NCBI GenBank assembly: GCA_013362315.1
Contig: JABFWL010000285.1
Span: 1 to 50,203, forward strand
Source: Catenulispora sp.
GTDB taxonomy: Bacteria; Actinomycetota; Actinomycetes; Streptomycetales; Catenulisporaceae
DNA length: 50,203 bases
Reading direction: 5' to 3'
Part shown: in pieces, positions 27,667 to 35,696 of the stretch
Numbering within the stretch: the first letter of the stretch is position 1
Layout of the letters: every line of letters begins with the position of its first letter
Notes under the pieces: model-generated
The model's input: the letters and a program-made list of their open reading frames with translations, nothing else
Databases searched by the model: none
Told to the model about the DNA's origin: nothing
Position numbers and translations under genes: made by a program

Positions 27667-28539
27667 TCAGACCTGGATCACCCCCTCGGAGATCGAGCCC
27701 GGCAGCAGGCTGGCCCGGATGAGGATGGCGCGGTCATGGGGCTGGTAGAGCACGCGGAAGTCGAGATCCTGGAAGACCGCGGCGCGGGACTCCGGCCCCA
27801 GGCTGTCGAGCAGGCGCACCCGCTGCAGGGCCCACAACGGCTTCGGCGGGCGCCGGGACGGCCCGGTCACCTGGCGGTGGATCCAGTCGCGGACCGGGCG
27901 CGCCGAGGACTCGGCGACGAGCCAGCGCTGGATCGGTCGCAGGATCCTGCTCTGCTGGAGGTAGACGTTGGCCGGATGATCCTGCTGTTCGGCGTCCGCG
28001 GTCTCGCGGTAGACCCGGCAGCGGTAGTAGGGGGCGTCGTTGTTCCAGGTGCCCTGCATCAGCCGGCGGCACAGCGCGCACCGGATGAGGCCGCGGAAGA
28101 CGTGCGCGCCGGCCCGCTCCGGCTGCACGACCGGGCCCCGCTCCGAGAGCAGCCGCTGCACCTCGTCGAACATCTCGGCGCTGACCAGTCCGGGGTAGGC
28201 GCCCTGGCCCTCGCGGTCCCCCCGCGAGCCCAGGTAGCGGGGATTGACGATGATCGCGCGCACCACGCCCTTGGACCATGCGGACCCGTTGTGGTGGGGG
28301 TTGCGCAGGCGGTCGTGGTTCGACGGCTTGGGGACGTTCTCGGAGGTGAGGCAGGCCGCGATGGTCTGCAGGCCGTCGCCGTTGGCGTAGTTCGTGAAGA
28401 TGCGGGACACCACGTGGGCGGTGGCGGGGTCGGGCTTCAGGGCCCTCACCCCGGATTCGCCGGTCCAGAGCATATAGCCGTAGGGCGGGCGCCCCCCGCG
28501 GGGCATCGGGACTTCTGGTATCGGTGTCGGTCTCAACAT
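27667..28539 (-). CDS. Recombinase-like zinc-ribbon protein without the serine-recombinase catalytic domain
   Basis: 290 residues. It begins where the recombinase DNA-binding domain of large serine recombinases begins: RGGRPPYGYML, then PDPATAHVVSRIFTNYANGDGLQTIAACL and WSKGVVRAIIVNPRYLG. A zinc beta-ribbon follows (CALC, YRC, then DHPANVYL, giving a probable C-x2-C...C...H site). The N-terminal resolvase domain with the nucleophilic Ser is absent, and no trace of it is seen upstream, since the MFS gene ends 38 bp before. Thus it may bind DNA but should not recombine it. It stands between the two exporter genes; a regulatory role is inferred. Confidence 0.8.
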   Translation of the reverse strand: MLRPTPIPEVPMPRGGRPPYGYMLWTGESGVRALKPDPATAHVVSRIFTNYANGDGLQTIAACLTSENVPKPSNHDRLRNPHHNGSAWSKGVVRAIIVNPRYLGSRGDREGQGAYPGLVSAEMFDEVQRLLSERGPVVQPERAGAHVFRGLIRCALCRRLMQGTWNNDAPYYRCRVYRETADAEQQDHPANVYLQQSRILRPIQRWLVAESSARPVRDWIHRQVTGPSRRPPKPLWALQRVRLLDSLGPESRAAVFQDLDFRVLYQPHDRAILIRASLLPGSISEGVIQV

Positions 28540-28576
28540 CAGGGAACCCCCCGTGGGTCGCGTTAGACGGATGGAC

Positions 28577-30175
28577 TCATTCGGCGGCTGCCGCCGCCTC
28601 GGCTCTGGCCGGCTCGGGCATCGGGACCGGTGCCCCGGGCCGTCCCGGGAGCCAGACCAGGACCGCGACGGCCCCGACCGCCGTCACCGCCGCCGCGCCG
28701 AACGCGGCGACGTGCATGGCCGCGACGAAGGACTCGTGCGCGGCGTCGGTGATGCGCTGGACGATGCGGGTCCCGTCCGCCGCCGGCACACCGGGCCGGT
28801 GTGCCGAGGCCGAGGCGACGGACAGCGTCTTCTCAATGGATTCGGCGGCGCCGGCCCGGCTGGCGGCCGGCAGGTCCCCCAGCTGCCCGGTGATCCGGTC
28901 GCGGTAGCGCAGGGACAGCAGCGCACCGAGGACCGCGACCCCCAGCGCGGTGCCGATCTGCCGGAAGGCGGTGTTCGCCGCGGCTCCGGCTCCCGGCCGG
29001 TCGGCGGGGACGGCGCCCATCATCAGCGCGGTCACCGGCGGGATCACGAAGGTCAGGCTGACCCCGTGCAGGAAGAGCACGGCTTCCAGCACCGGGATCG
29101 ACGCGGTCTGGCTCATCGTGCCGTAGCAGCACAGGCAGGCCGCGGCCGTCGCCAGCCCGCAGACCGCCGCGTTGCGATGTCCCAGAGTCCTGATGATCTG
29201 GCCGGCGCGCGGCGCGACCAGGAGTTGGGCGATGGCGATCGGCATCGCACAGGCGGCGGCCTGCAGGGGGCTGAAGTCACGCACCGACTGCAGGTAGAAG
29301 AGCAGCGCGAACACCACGCCCATCAGGCCGAAGAAGGCGACGGCGATCGCGGCGCAGGCTCCGGCGAACCGGCTGTCGGTGAACAGGCGCACGTCCAGAA
29401 TGGGTTCGGGGCTGCGCAGCTCGACGACGGCGAACAGGACGAGCACGGCCGCGCCGCCGAGCAGCGGGCCCCACACCGTCACCACGCTCCACCTGCCGAG
29501 TTCGCCGCCGTGGATCACGCCGTAGGTGAGGGCGAACATCCCCGCCACCGACAGCACCAGGCCGCGCACGTCGAGCCGCATCTGGCGCCCGCCGCCGGAC
29601 TCCGGCACGACCGCGAGGATCCCGACCATCACCAGGACCACCAGCGGGACGTTGATCAGGAAGATCGAGCCCCACCAGAAGTGTTCGAGGAGCACGCCGC
29701 CGAGCAGCGGGCCGAGCGCCAGCCCGGCACCGGCCGCCGAGGACCAGATGCCGATCGCCTTGGCCCGGCCGGCCGGCGGGAACACCGCGGTCACGATCGA
29801 CAGCGAGACCGGCTGCACGCTCGCCGCGCCCAGACCCATCACGGCGCGGGCCGCGATCAGCTCGCCGGGGGTGCGGGAGTAGGCGGCCGCCACCGATCCC
29901 GCCCCGAACACCACCAGTCCGATCAGCAGCGCACGACGCCGGCCGAACCGTTCGCAGACATAGCTCCAGGCGAACAGCAGGCTGGCGAAGACCAGGGTGT
30001 AGGCGTTGACGGCCCATTCGAGCTCACCCTGGCCGGCGCCGAGCCCGGTGTGCGGGTCGGCGAGCCGTCGCAGGGCGACGTTCAGGATGCTGTTGTCCAA
30101 GACGACGATCAGCAGGCTGACCACCATCAGCGACAGGATCGCACCGGGCCGGCGGAGCCGGGTCGTGCCGTCCAT
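28577..30175 (-). CDS. DHA2-type MFS drug exporter (14 helices)
   Basis: 532 residues. VVLDNSILNVALRRL in helix 1 (motif D1 of the 14-helix drug:H+ antiporters), ERFGRRRALLIGL (motif A) and SSAAGAGLALGPLLGGVLL (motif C, antiporter) are clear. A long external loop before the last helix is typical. It probably exports the cluster product or confers self-resistance. A TetR-like operator lies about 50-65 bp upstream. AGGGGG close to the ATG serves as ribosome site. Confidence 0.92.
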   Translation of the reverse strand: MDGTTRLRRPGAILSLMVVSLLIVVLDNSILNVALRRLADPHTGLGAGQGELEWAVNAYTLVFASLLFAWSYVCERFGRRRALLIGLVVFGAGSVAAAYSRTPGELIAARAVMGLGAASVQPVSLSIVTAVFPPAGRAKAIGIWSSAAGAGLALGPLLGGVLLEHFWWGSIFLINVPLVVLVMVGILAVVPESGGGRQMRLDVRGLVLSVAGMFALTYGVIHGGELGRWSVVTVWGPLLGGAAVLVLFAVVELRSPEPILDVRLFTDSRFAGACAAIAVAFFGLMGVVFALLFYLQSVRDFSPLQAAACAMPIAIAQLLVAPRAGQIIRTLGHRNAAVCGLATAAACLCCYGTMSQTASIPVLEAVLFLHGVSLTFVIPPVTALMMGAVPADRPGAGAAANTAFRQIGTALGVAVLGALLSLRYRDRITGQLGDLPAASRAGAAESIEKTLSVASASAHRPGVPAADGTRIVQRITDAAHESFVAAMHVAAFGAAAVTAVGAVAVLVWLPGRPGAPVPMPEPARAEAAAAAE

Positions 30176-30223
30176 GGAACCCCCTGCGAGCGGGTCGGGA
30201 GCGGTGCGTGGGCCGGTTTCTAA

Positions 30224-30241
30224 TTACGGAACGTACCGTAA
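30224..30241. promoter_or_regulatory. TetR-type operator upstream of the MFS exporter
   Basis: TTACGGAACGTACCGTAA is an 18-bp inverted repeat with 16 of 18 positions symmetric. Its form is typical of TetR/AcrR operators. It lies in the AT-rich leader of the MFS gene, where a repressor would block transcription. The TetR gene at 42038 is the natural candidate. Confidence 0.65.
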
Positions 30242-30298
30242 CATTAACCGACCATGGCAGGGCTCTGCAACGGAAAATCTGATGACGGGAACATGAAT

Positions 30299-30330
30299 GG
30301 TCGCGACCCGCGAGTTCGCAGGTCGCGACC
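30299..30330. terminator. Hairpin after the type II PKS operon
   Basis: GGTCGCGACC is present at 30299-30308 and again at 30321-30330. The two copies can pair and the stem extends inward (CGCGA/TCGC). It lies just past the stop (30334) of the last gene of the minus-strand KR-ACP-KS-CLF operon and probably ends that transcript. Confidence 0.65.
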
Positions 30331-30333
30331 GCC

Positions 30334-31152
30334 TCATCCGCAGCCGCCGGCGGTGTCGAAGTCGTAGGGCGCCGACCCCGCCAGGGCTGGTTCAGCCTGG
30401 TCTGGTTCAGTATATTCTGGTTGGTTCTGTACCGGTTCGGTCAGGACCGTCCCGATCAAGACCGGTTCGCTCTTGTCCACCACAGTCTGGACCGGTTCGC
30501 CGTGGGCACGTGGAGCCGGCACGCTGGGTTTCGCACCGTCCTGGCACAGGTCGTCGATGAAGTCGCCGAGCCGGTCCAGCCCCCAGAACCGGCGCCGTCC
30601 GTTCAGGAAGTAGGGGATGCCGAAGATGTCCTCGTCGTAGGCGCGGCTCAGCGCCTCGACGCCCTCGGCACGGATGTCCGGATCGTCCGGGGCCGCGAGG
30701 AGCGGCTCGGCGTCCAGCCCGGCCTCGACGCAGACCCCGCGCAGGACGTCGCGATCACAGACATCAGCCCCCTGCTCCCACCGGGCCCGGGTCACGGCCG
30801 TGTAGAACTCCCGCTCCACACCCGCCCGGCGAGCGGCGAGCCAGCCCAGGTGCGGCAGCTCCCACCAGGGGTCGCGATCGATCGGCCACCGCACCTGATA
30901 TCCGAGCCTTGCCGCGATGCGCTTGGTGTCCTGGATCAGGTAGAGGTGCTTCGCCTTGGTCATCTGCTGGTAGAGGACCTCAGCGCCGCGTTCCGCCAGG
31001 GCGGCGCTTGTTTGCTCGTCGGCGTCCCAGTAGGGGATGTACTCGACAGTCGCGGCGGCGTCCGGCAACACCGCTTCCAGCCGGCGCAAGGCGATCCAGC
31101 TGTAAGGGCTGCGGAAGGAGAAGTAGAGCCGCGGGTTCTTCGGTCTGGTCAC
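30334..31152 (-). CDS. DsbA/2-hydroxychromene-2-carboxylate isomerase-like protein with an extended tail
   Basis: About 272 residues from GTG 31152 (GTGA overlap with the CLF stop). The thioredoxin-fold core (about 1-205) matches HCCA isomerase/kappa-GST: LYFSFRSPYSWIALRRL with Ser in the place of a thiol, IPYWDADEQ, then DIFGIPYFLNGRRRFWGLDRL near the end. It lacks a CxxC. The family catalyses glutathione-type cis/trans isomerisation or acts as an oxidoreductase. Here a role in setting polyene double-bond geometry is tempting but unproved. The last 65 or so residues are Glu/Pro/Val-rich, encoded by CTGGTTC-type DNA repeats, and end in GGCG; this tail is not part of the family. Confidence 0.72.
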   Translation of the reverse strand: MTRPKNPRLYFSFRSPYSWIALRRLEAVLPDAAATVEYIPYWDADEQTSAALAERGAEVLYQQMTKAKHLYLIQDTKRIAARLGYQVRWPIDRDPWWELPHLGWLAARRAGVEREFYTAVTRARWEQGADVCDRDVLRGVCVEAGLDAEPLLAAPDDPDIRAEGVEALSRAYDEDIFGIPYFLNGRRRFWGLDRLGDFIDDLCQDGAKPSVPAPRAHGEPVQTVVDKSEPVLIGTVLTEPVQNQPEYTEPDQAEPALAGSAPYDFDTAGGCG

Positions 31153-32285
31153 CGGCTCTGTCCTGTTCCGTCGCCGCGGCTCCACCCGCGCAGCACCGCC
31201 GCGCCGACCGAGCCGTCGGGCGAGCACGCCGTCACCACGGACACCGCGCCGTCCCGTGCGGGGTCGGCGCGGTGGTGGGCCAGGACCGCCGCGATCTGCA
31301 GAGCCCCGGAGGCCGCGCGCGCCTCGCCGGTGAAGTGCTTGACCGGCAGGAGCCGCGGTGCTCCCGGAACCGTCGCGGCGATCGCGTCGCGCTCCACCGC
31401 GTCGAGTTCGGGGACGCCGCTCTCGCCGGTGACGATCAGTTCGACGGCGGCCGCGTTGACATCGGCGGCAGCCAGCGCGCGCCGGATGACGGCCGCGAGA
31501 CCCGAGGCCGGGTCCGGCATCTCCCCCGGCGGGGCGAACTCGCCGACCTCCAGGGCCAGGACCTCGGCATCCGGCTGGCGGCGGCCGGCGCGATCGGCGT
31601 CGGCCGCCTCGACGACGAACACCGCCGCCCCCTCGCCGGTCGGCACCCGGCCGGCCGCCTCGGGGTAGAGCTGTTCGGTCAGCCAGGCCGTGTGCGGACT
31701 GAACTCCTCCACGGCTCCGACCAGCAGGGCGTCCGCGTAGCCGCGGCTGATCGCGTTGCGCGCGTAGCGGAGCGCGGACAGGGCGGCCAGCGGACCGCCG
31801 GCGATCGTGGCGTTGACGCCCTTGAGCTTGTACCAGATCGCCGCCTGCCCGGACGCGCAGTTCATCACGGTGTTCGGGAACAGGATCGGATTGACCAGGT
31901 AGGACTTCTCGTTGACGAGGGTCTCGCGGCTGTAGTCCGAGGACGCCTTCAGACTCCCGGTCGTGGTGCCCAGGGCGATGCCGACCCGTCCGGTGTTCGC
32001 CTCGCCCACCTCCAGGTCGGTGTCGGCGAGCGCCTGTCCGCAGGCGACCAGCGCCAGGGCGGTGCTGCGGTCGAAGAAGCTCGTGCCCTTGCGGCCCAGG
32101 TGGGCGCGGACGTCGAAGCCGACCAGGGCGTGCGCCCGGTCCTGCGGGAGCGGCTCTTCGAACATCGCGGTGACGTCCGCCGCCCGGCTCGGCGCGGCAC
32201 CGGCCAGGGTGCCGGCGAACTCCTGCGCGCCGGTGCCGGCGGCCGAGAGCACGCCCCATCCGGATATGGCCAGTGTCGCGGTCAT
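31149..32285 (-). CDS. Chain-length-factor-like ketosynthase partner (KS-beta)
   Basis: 378 residues of the thiolase fold. The active-site position keeps a Cys (Cys143 in MNCASGQAAI), unlike the classical aromatic CLF, which has Gln. Both catalytic histidines are lost: the HGTGT block reads TGESGVPELDAVE, and the KxxxGH block reads VKHFTGEARAASGAL. So it cannot do decarboxylative condensation itself and should act as the partner of the KS next door, setting chain length. It overlaps the KS gene and the isomerase-like gene (ATGA and GTGA). Confidence 0.85.
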   Translation of the reverse strand: MTATLAISGWGVLSAAGTGAQEFAGTLAGAAPSRAADVTAMFEEPLPQDRAHALVGFDVRAHLGRKGTSFFDRSTALALVACGQALADTDLEVGEANTGRVGIALGTTTGSLKASSDYSRETLVNEKSYLVNPILFPNTVMNCASGQAAIWYKLKGVNATIAGGPLAALSALRYARNAISRGYADALLVGAVEEFSPHTAWLTEQLYPEAAGRVPTGEGAAVFVVEAADADRAGRRQPDAEVLALEVGEFAPPGEMPDPASGLAAVIRRALAAADVNAAAVELIVTGESGVPELDAVERDAIAATVPGAPRLLPVKHFTGEARAASGALQIAAVLAHHRADPARDGAVSVVTACSPDGSVGAAVLRGWSRGDGTGQSR

Positions 32286-33490
32286 GTCGCCCGTCCCAGG
32301 ATCGTGATGGCGTTGTTGCCGCCGAAGGCGAAGCCGTTGTTCTGCACCACGTCGACGCGGGTCTGCCGGGCGACGTTCGGTACCGGGTCGATGTCGGTCA
32401 TCTCCGGGTCCGCCGCGGTGAAGTTGATGGTCGGCGGCAGGAATCCGGAGTGGATGGCCAGCGCCGAGGCGATGGCGCCGAAGCCGCTGGCCGCCCCCAT
32501 CGCGTGGCCCAGCATCGACTTGATCGAGCTGATCGGCGGCGTGCGGTGGCCGAAGACGTCGCGGACCGCGCGGTATTCGACGGCGTCGTTCGCCGGTGTC
32601 CCGGTGCCGTGCGCGCAGATGTAGTCGACGTCGGAGGCGTAGATGCCGGCGTTGCGGTGGGCCAGCCGCATGCAGGCGGCGATGCTGACCGGGTCCGGGG
32701 CGACCATGTGCCCGGCGTCGCAGTTGAGGCCGTAGCCCAGCAGTTCGGCGTAGATGTTCGCGCCGCGGGCCTGGGCCGATTCCAGGGTTTCCAGGAACAG
32801 GGCGGCGCCGCCTTCGCCGTGCAGGATGCCGGAGCGCCCGGCGTCGAACGGGGAGCAGCGTTCCTTGGTGAGCGCGCCCAGCCGGAAGAAGCCGGCGTGG
32901 GCCCAGCGCGCCACCGAGTCCGCTCCCCCGGCGACCATGTAGTCCGCGGCCCCGGTGAGGATCTGGTCGTAGGCGTATCCGAGGGCGTAGTTGCTCGCCG
33001 AGCAGGCGGTGGACAACGTGATCGCCTCACCGGTCAGGCCGAGCTCCCGGTTCACCGCGACAGCCAGCCGGGAGGCCGGGTACTGCGCGGCCGGGGCACC
33101 GGCGGACTGCTGCCAGCCCTGCCTCACCCACTGACCGGTGATCGCCTCGATCACCTGGGACTCGCCGCTGGTGGTGCCCATGCTCGAGCCCGCCCGCGAT
33201 CCGGACAGGACGTCCGGGTCGATCCCGGAGTCCTGGACGGCCAGGCGCGCGGCGGCGGCCGCGAATAAGCTCGTCCGCCCCCAGGCGTCGACGTCCAGGG
33301 TGTGGAGCAGGCCCTTGGGGTCGAAGTCCGTGACCTCCCCGGCGTTGCGGTGCGGGAAGCCGGAGGCGTCGAAGCTGCTGATCGGTGATATCCCGCTGCG
33401 CCCGGCGCGCAGCGCGGTCTCGAAAGCCGCGACCCCGGTCCCGATGCTCGACACGGGCCCCAGGCCCGTGATGACCACTCGACGGCTCAT
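32282..33490 (-). CDS. Type II PKS ketosynthase (KS-alpha)
   Basis: 402 residues of FabF type with the full triad: Cys163 (LSTACSASN), His294 (CAHGTGT) and His329 (KSMLGHAMGAAS). It builds the carbon chain by repeated malonyl condensation on the ACP at 33493, as a heterodimer with the CLF-like protein. With KR and DH genes in the same cluster the product should be reduced or polyene rather than aromatic. It starts at 33490, 2 bp after the ACP stop. Confidence 0.93.
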   Translation of the reverse strand: MSRRVVITGLGPVSSIGTGVAAFETALRAGRSGISPISSFDASGFPHRNAGEVTDFDPKGLLHTLDVDAWGRTSLFAAAAARLAVQDSGIDPDVLSGSRAGSSMGTTSGESQVIEAITGQWVRQGWQQSAGAPAAQYPASRLAVAVNRELGLTGEAITLSTACSASNYALGYAYDQILTGAADYMVAGGADSVARWAHAGFFRLGALTKERCSPFDAGRSGILHGEGGAALFLETLESAQARGANIYAELLGYGLNCDAGHMVAPDPVSIAACMRLAHRNAGIYASDVDYICAHGTGTPANDAVEYRAVRDVFGHRTPPISSIKSMLGHAMGAASGFGAIASALAIHSGFLPPTINFTAADPEMTDIDPVPNVARQTRVDVVQNNGFAFGGNNAITILGRAT

Positions 33491-33492
33491 GG

Positions 33493-33750
33493 TCAGACCC
33501 AGCCGGCGTACTCGGCCACGATCTCGCACACCGCCTTGAGGCACACCATCTTCGGGAGCTCTTCCTGCGGGATGTCGATCTTGTAGACCTTCTCGATCCG
33601 GGCCAGGATCTCGATCGCCCGCAGCGAGTCCACGTCGTGCTCCTCGGAGAACAGGCCGGTCTCGCTGACCTCCTCCGGCTCGACCTCCAGGACGTCGGCG
33701 ATGATCTCGCGGATCTCCTCGACGCGGGTCTGCATGGCGTTCTCGGACAT
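33493..33750 (-). CDS. Acyl carrier protein of the type II PKS
   Basis: 85 residues, acidic. The phosphopantetheine site is Ser in HDVDSLRAIEI (about residue 42). A strong GGAGG lies before the ATG. It carries the growing chain for KS/CLF, KR and DH and probably hands it to the NRPS condensation domain. Confidence 0.94.
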   Translation of the reverse strand: MSENAMQTRVEEIREIIADVLEVEPEEVSETGLFSEEHDVDSLRAIEILARIEKVYKIDIPQEELPKMVCLKAVCEIVAEYAGWV

Positions 33751-33843
33751 ATCTGTTGCCTCCAGGTTTTGTCAGTAGCAATGTGGGATCGCCGCCGACC
33801 GGGCGATGTGGCGATCGCCGAGCGGGCGGGCAGTGAGCCGGTC

Positions 33844-34584
33844 CTACAGGACGATTCCGCCGTCGATCTGGAGGATCTGGCCGGTGATGTAGGCCGCCCG
33901 GTCGGAGACCAGGAAGGCGACCAGCTCCGCGACCTCCTCGGGCCGGCCGAACCGGCCCAGACCCACCGAGGCGAGCGCCTTGGCGCGGACCTTGTCCGAC
34001 AGGCCGGCGACCATGTCGGTCTCGATGAAGCCGGGCGCGACGACGTTGACGCGGACGTCGAACCGGGCCAGCTCCTTGGCCAGCGTCAGGCTCAGGCCGT
34101 GGATCCCGGCCTTGGCCGCGGCGTAGTTGGCCTGGGCGACGTTGCCGTGCACGCCGACCACCGAGGACATGTTGACGATCACGCCGCGGCGGCGCTTGGC
34201 GAACGCGAAGGCCAGCGCGCGGCAGAAGGTGAAGGTGCCGGTGAGGTTGGTGTCGATGACCGCGTGCCAGTCCTGCGGGGCCAACGACACCATGGGCGCG
34301 TCCCGGATGATGCCGGCCGAGTTGACCAGGGCGTCGACCGGGCCGAGTTCGTCCTCGGCCCGCTTCACGAAGGCCTCGGCGGCGCCGTGGTCGGCGACGT
34401 CGCAGGGCTCGTGGAAGCTGCGCACGCCCAGTCCGGCGAGCTCAAGGGCCAGGGTGTCGGCGGCGGCGACGTCACTGCGGTAGCAGAAGCTGACGTCGAA
34501 GCCGTCGGCGGCCAGCCGGAGCGCGGTCGCGCGGCCGATGCCGCGCGACCCTCCGGTGACCAGGAGATGTCGATGGTCGGCCAT
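33844..34584 (-). CDS. FabG-type 3-ketoacyl-ACP reductase
   Basis: 246 residues of the short-chain dehydrogenase family. NADPH loop [20 protein letters not shown], catalytic Ser-Tyr-Lys in MSSVVG...ANYAAAKAG, and the APGFIETDM turn. ATG 34584 is preferred, with GGAGTGGGGGA upstream; GTG 34596 is possible. It reduces the beta-keto group after each condensation. First gene of the KR-ACP-KS-CLF-isomerase operon, divergent from the DH operon. Confidence 0.93.
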   Translation of the reverse strand: MADHRHLLVTGGSRGIGRATALRLAADGFDVSFCYRSDVAAADTLALELAGLGVRSFHEPCDVADHGAAEAFVKRAEDELGPVDALVNSAGIIRDAPMVSLAPQDWHAVIDTNLTGTFTFCRALAFAFAKRRRGVIVNMSSVVGVHGNVAQANYAAAKAGIHGLSLTLAKELARFDVRVNVVAPGFIETDMVAGLSDKVRAKALASVGLGRFGRPEEVAELVAFLVSDRAAYITGQILQIDGGIVL

Positions 34585-34836
34585 GGGGTCCCCCACTCCA
34601 GTGGTCGGCTGCCTGTTCGAGTGCTGCGAACCTACCTAGCGCCGTCGGCGGCGGTCACGCCCAAATAGGGGTTCGTATTCACTATCAATACTTTACTAGT
34701 GAATACCGACCAGTAGCTAAACCGCCTTTGTTTTGCGAAGCATTCCTTACAGATCTCCGCTCCCGGGCCCAGGGCGGGTCCGAACCCCCATGGATCCGTT
34801 GTGACGTACTCGCGGCGCGCCTTAGGTTCAGCTTCC
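34585..34836. promoter_or_regulatory. Central divergent promoter region with cluster motif site 2 and an inverted repeat
   Basis: This 250-bp region separates the two big biosynthetic operons and is unusually AT-rich in its middle. It holds AGGGGTTCGTATTCACT at 34667-34683 (cluster motif), a perfect 9-bp inverted repeat TATTCACTA/TAGTGAATA (34676-34684 and 34697-34705) overlapping the motif, and an opposite-facing ATGGGGGTTCG on the minus strand (34791-34781). TAGGTT at 34823-34828 fits a -10 box for a leaderless start at GTG 34837. Confidence 0.6.
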
Positions 34837-35373
34837 GTGACGGCCAAGCGGACAACCCTGGAAATGCGTCCTGCTATTTCGATGTTGGATATCCCGGCGA
34901 TCCACCGCCTGCTGCCGCACCGCTTTCCCATGTTGCTCATCGACCGGGTGACGGAGATGGTCCCGGGCGAGCGGGTGGTCGCGGTGAAGGCGGTCACCGT
35001 CAACGAGCCCTGTTACGGGTCCGTCCCGGACGGCTCACCGGCGCGGGCGTACCGCTACCCGCCGGCGTTGCTCGTGGAGTCCTGGTGCCAGGCCGCCGCG
35101 GTGCTGGCCGCCTGGGAGGCGCCGCGCGCCGAGGACGGCAGCCCCGCCGGCGTCGCCCTGTTCGGCGGCGCTTCGGACGTGGCCTTCGACGGCGACGTCC
35201 ACCCGGGTGAGCTGCTGGAGCACCGGGTCCGGCTGACCCGGACCGTGGGCGAGAACTGGCTGTTCGAGGGCGAGAGCACCTCGGCTGGACGCCCGGTGCT
35301 GCGGATCGGTCAGTTGATCACCGCACTGCGCTCGATGGATGTGTTGCGCCCGGCGCCCGCCGGGCCGGCCTAG
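34837..35373 (+). CDS. FabZ-type hotdog dehydratase 1
   Basis: About 178 residues from GTG 34837. MLDIPAIHRLLPHRFPMLLIDRV is the FabZ N-terminal signature with catalytic His28, and YPPALLVESWCQAAAV holds the catalytic Glu81. It should dehydrate 3-hydroxyacyl-ACP to the 2-enoyl form; with no enoyl reductase in sight, this gives a conjugated polyene. Start is uncertain: GTG 34801, ATG 34864 and ATG 34882 are also in frame. I chose GTG 34837 because a TAGGTT box sits 8 nt upstream, as for two other leaderless-looking genes here. Confidence 0.85.
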   Translation: MTAKRTTLEMRPAISMLDIPAIHRLLPHRFPMLLIDRVTEMVPGERVVAVKAVTVNEPCYGSVPDGSPARAYRYPPALLVESWCQAAAVLAAWEAPRAEDGSPAGVALFGGASDVAFDGDVHPGELLEHRVRLTRTVGENWLFEGESTSAGRPVLRIGQLITALRSMDVLRPAPAGPA

Positions 35374-35384
35374 AGGGGGAATAC

Positions 35385-35696
35385 ATGGTCACGGTCGTGG
35401 AGACCTGGCGGCTCAGGGACGAGTTCGCCGGCCGGGTCCTGGAGCTGATGCAGGTCATGGACGACATCGTGGGCCCGGAAGCCCATGTCGATCCCGGCTG
35501 GCGGGAACACGGCCGGTTCTTCCAGAACCAGGCTGATCCCACCGAAGTATGGATGATATACACCTGGGGCAGCCGCAGCGGCCACGAGGAGTTCATGGTC
35601 GGCGAGGAGAAGCGGCTCGCCGCCTTCTACGCCGACTACTGCGCCGGGCCGAGGGATATCACCTACTTCACAGAACTGCCCGTCGATGTCGACTGA
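35385..35696 (+). CDS. Small dimeric alpha/beta-barrel protein (ABM-like)
   Basis: 103 residues with a ferredoxin-like pattern: VTVVETWRLRDEFAGRVLELMQVM, then WREHGRFFQNQADPTEVWMIYTW and HEEFMVGEEKRLAAFYADYC. Closest to the antibiotic-biosynthesis-monooxygenase fold, whose members oxidise or cyclise polyketides without cofactor, though some are only stress proteins. It sits 11 bp after DH1 and overlaps the decarboxylase gene by 11 bp. Family call is by pattern only. Confidence 0.6.
   Translation: MVTVVETWRLRDEFAGRVLELMQVMDDIVGPEAHVDPGWREHGRFFQNQADPTEVWMIYTWGSRSGHEEFMVGEEKRLAAFYADYCAGPRDITYFTELPVDVD

Noticed and set aside
27667-28539. Active integrase of a mobile element
   Set aside because: No resolvase catalytic domain, and no attachment sites or other mobile-element genes nearby.
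30176-30184. GGGGGTTCC just before the MFS start (and a similar one at 28543-28552) as further cluster-motif sites
   Set aside because: They lie directly before start codons and act as ribosome sites; the TAyTCAC half of the motif is missing.
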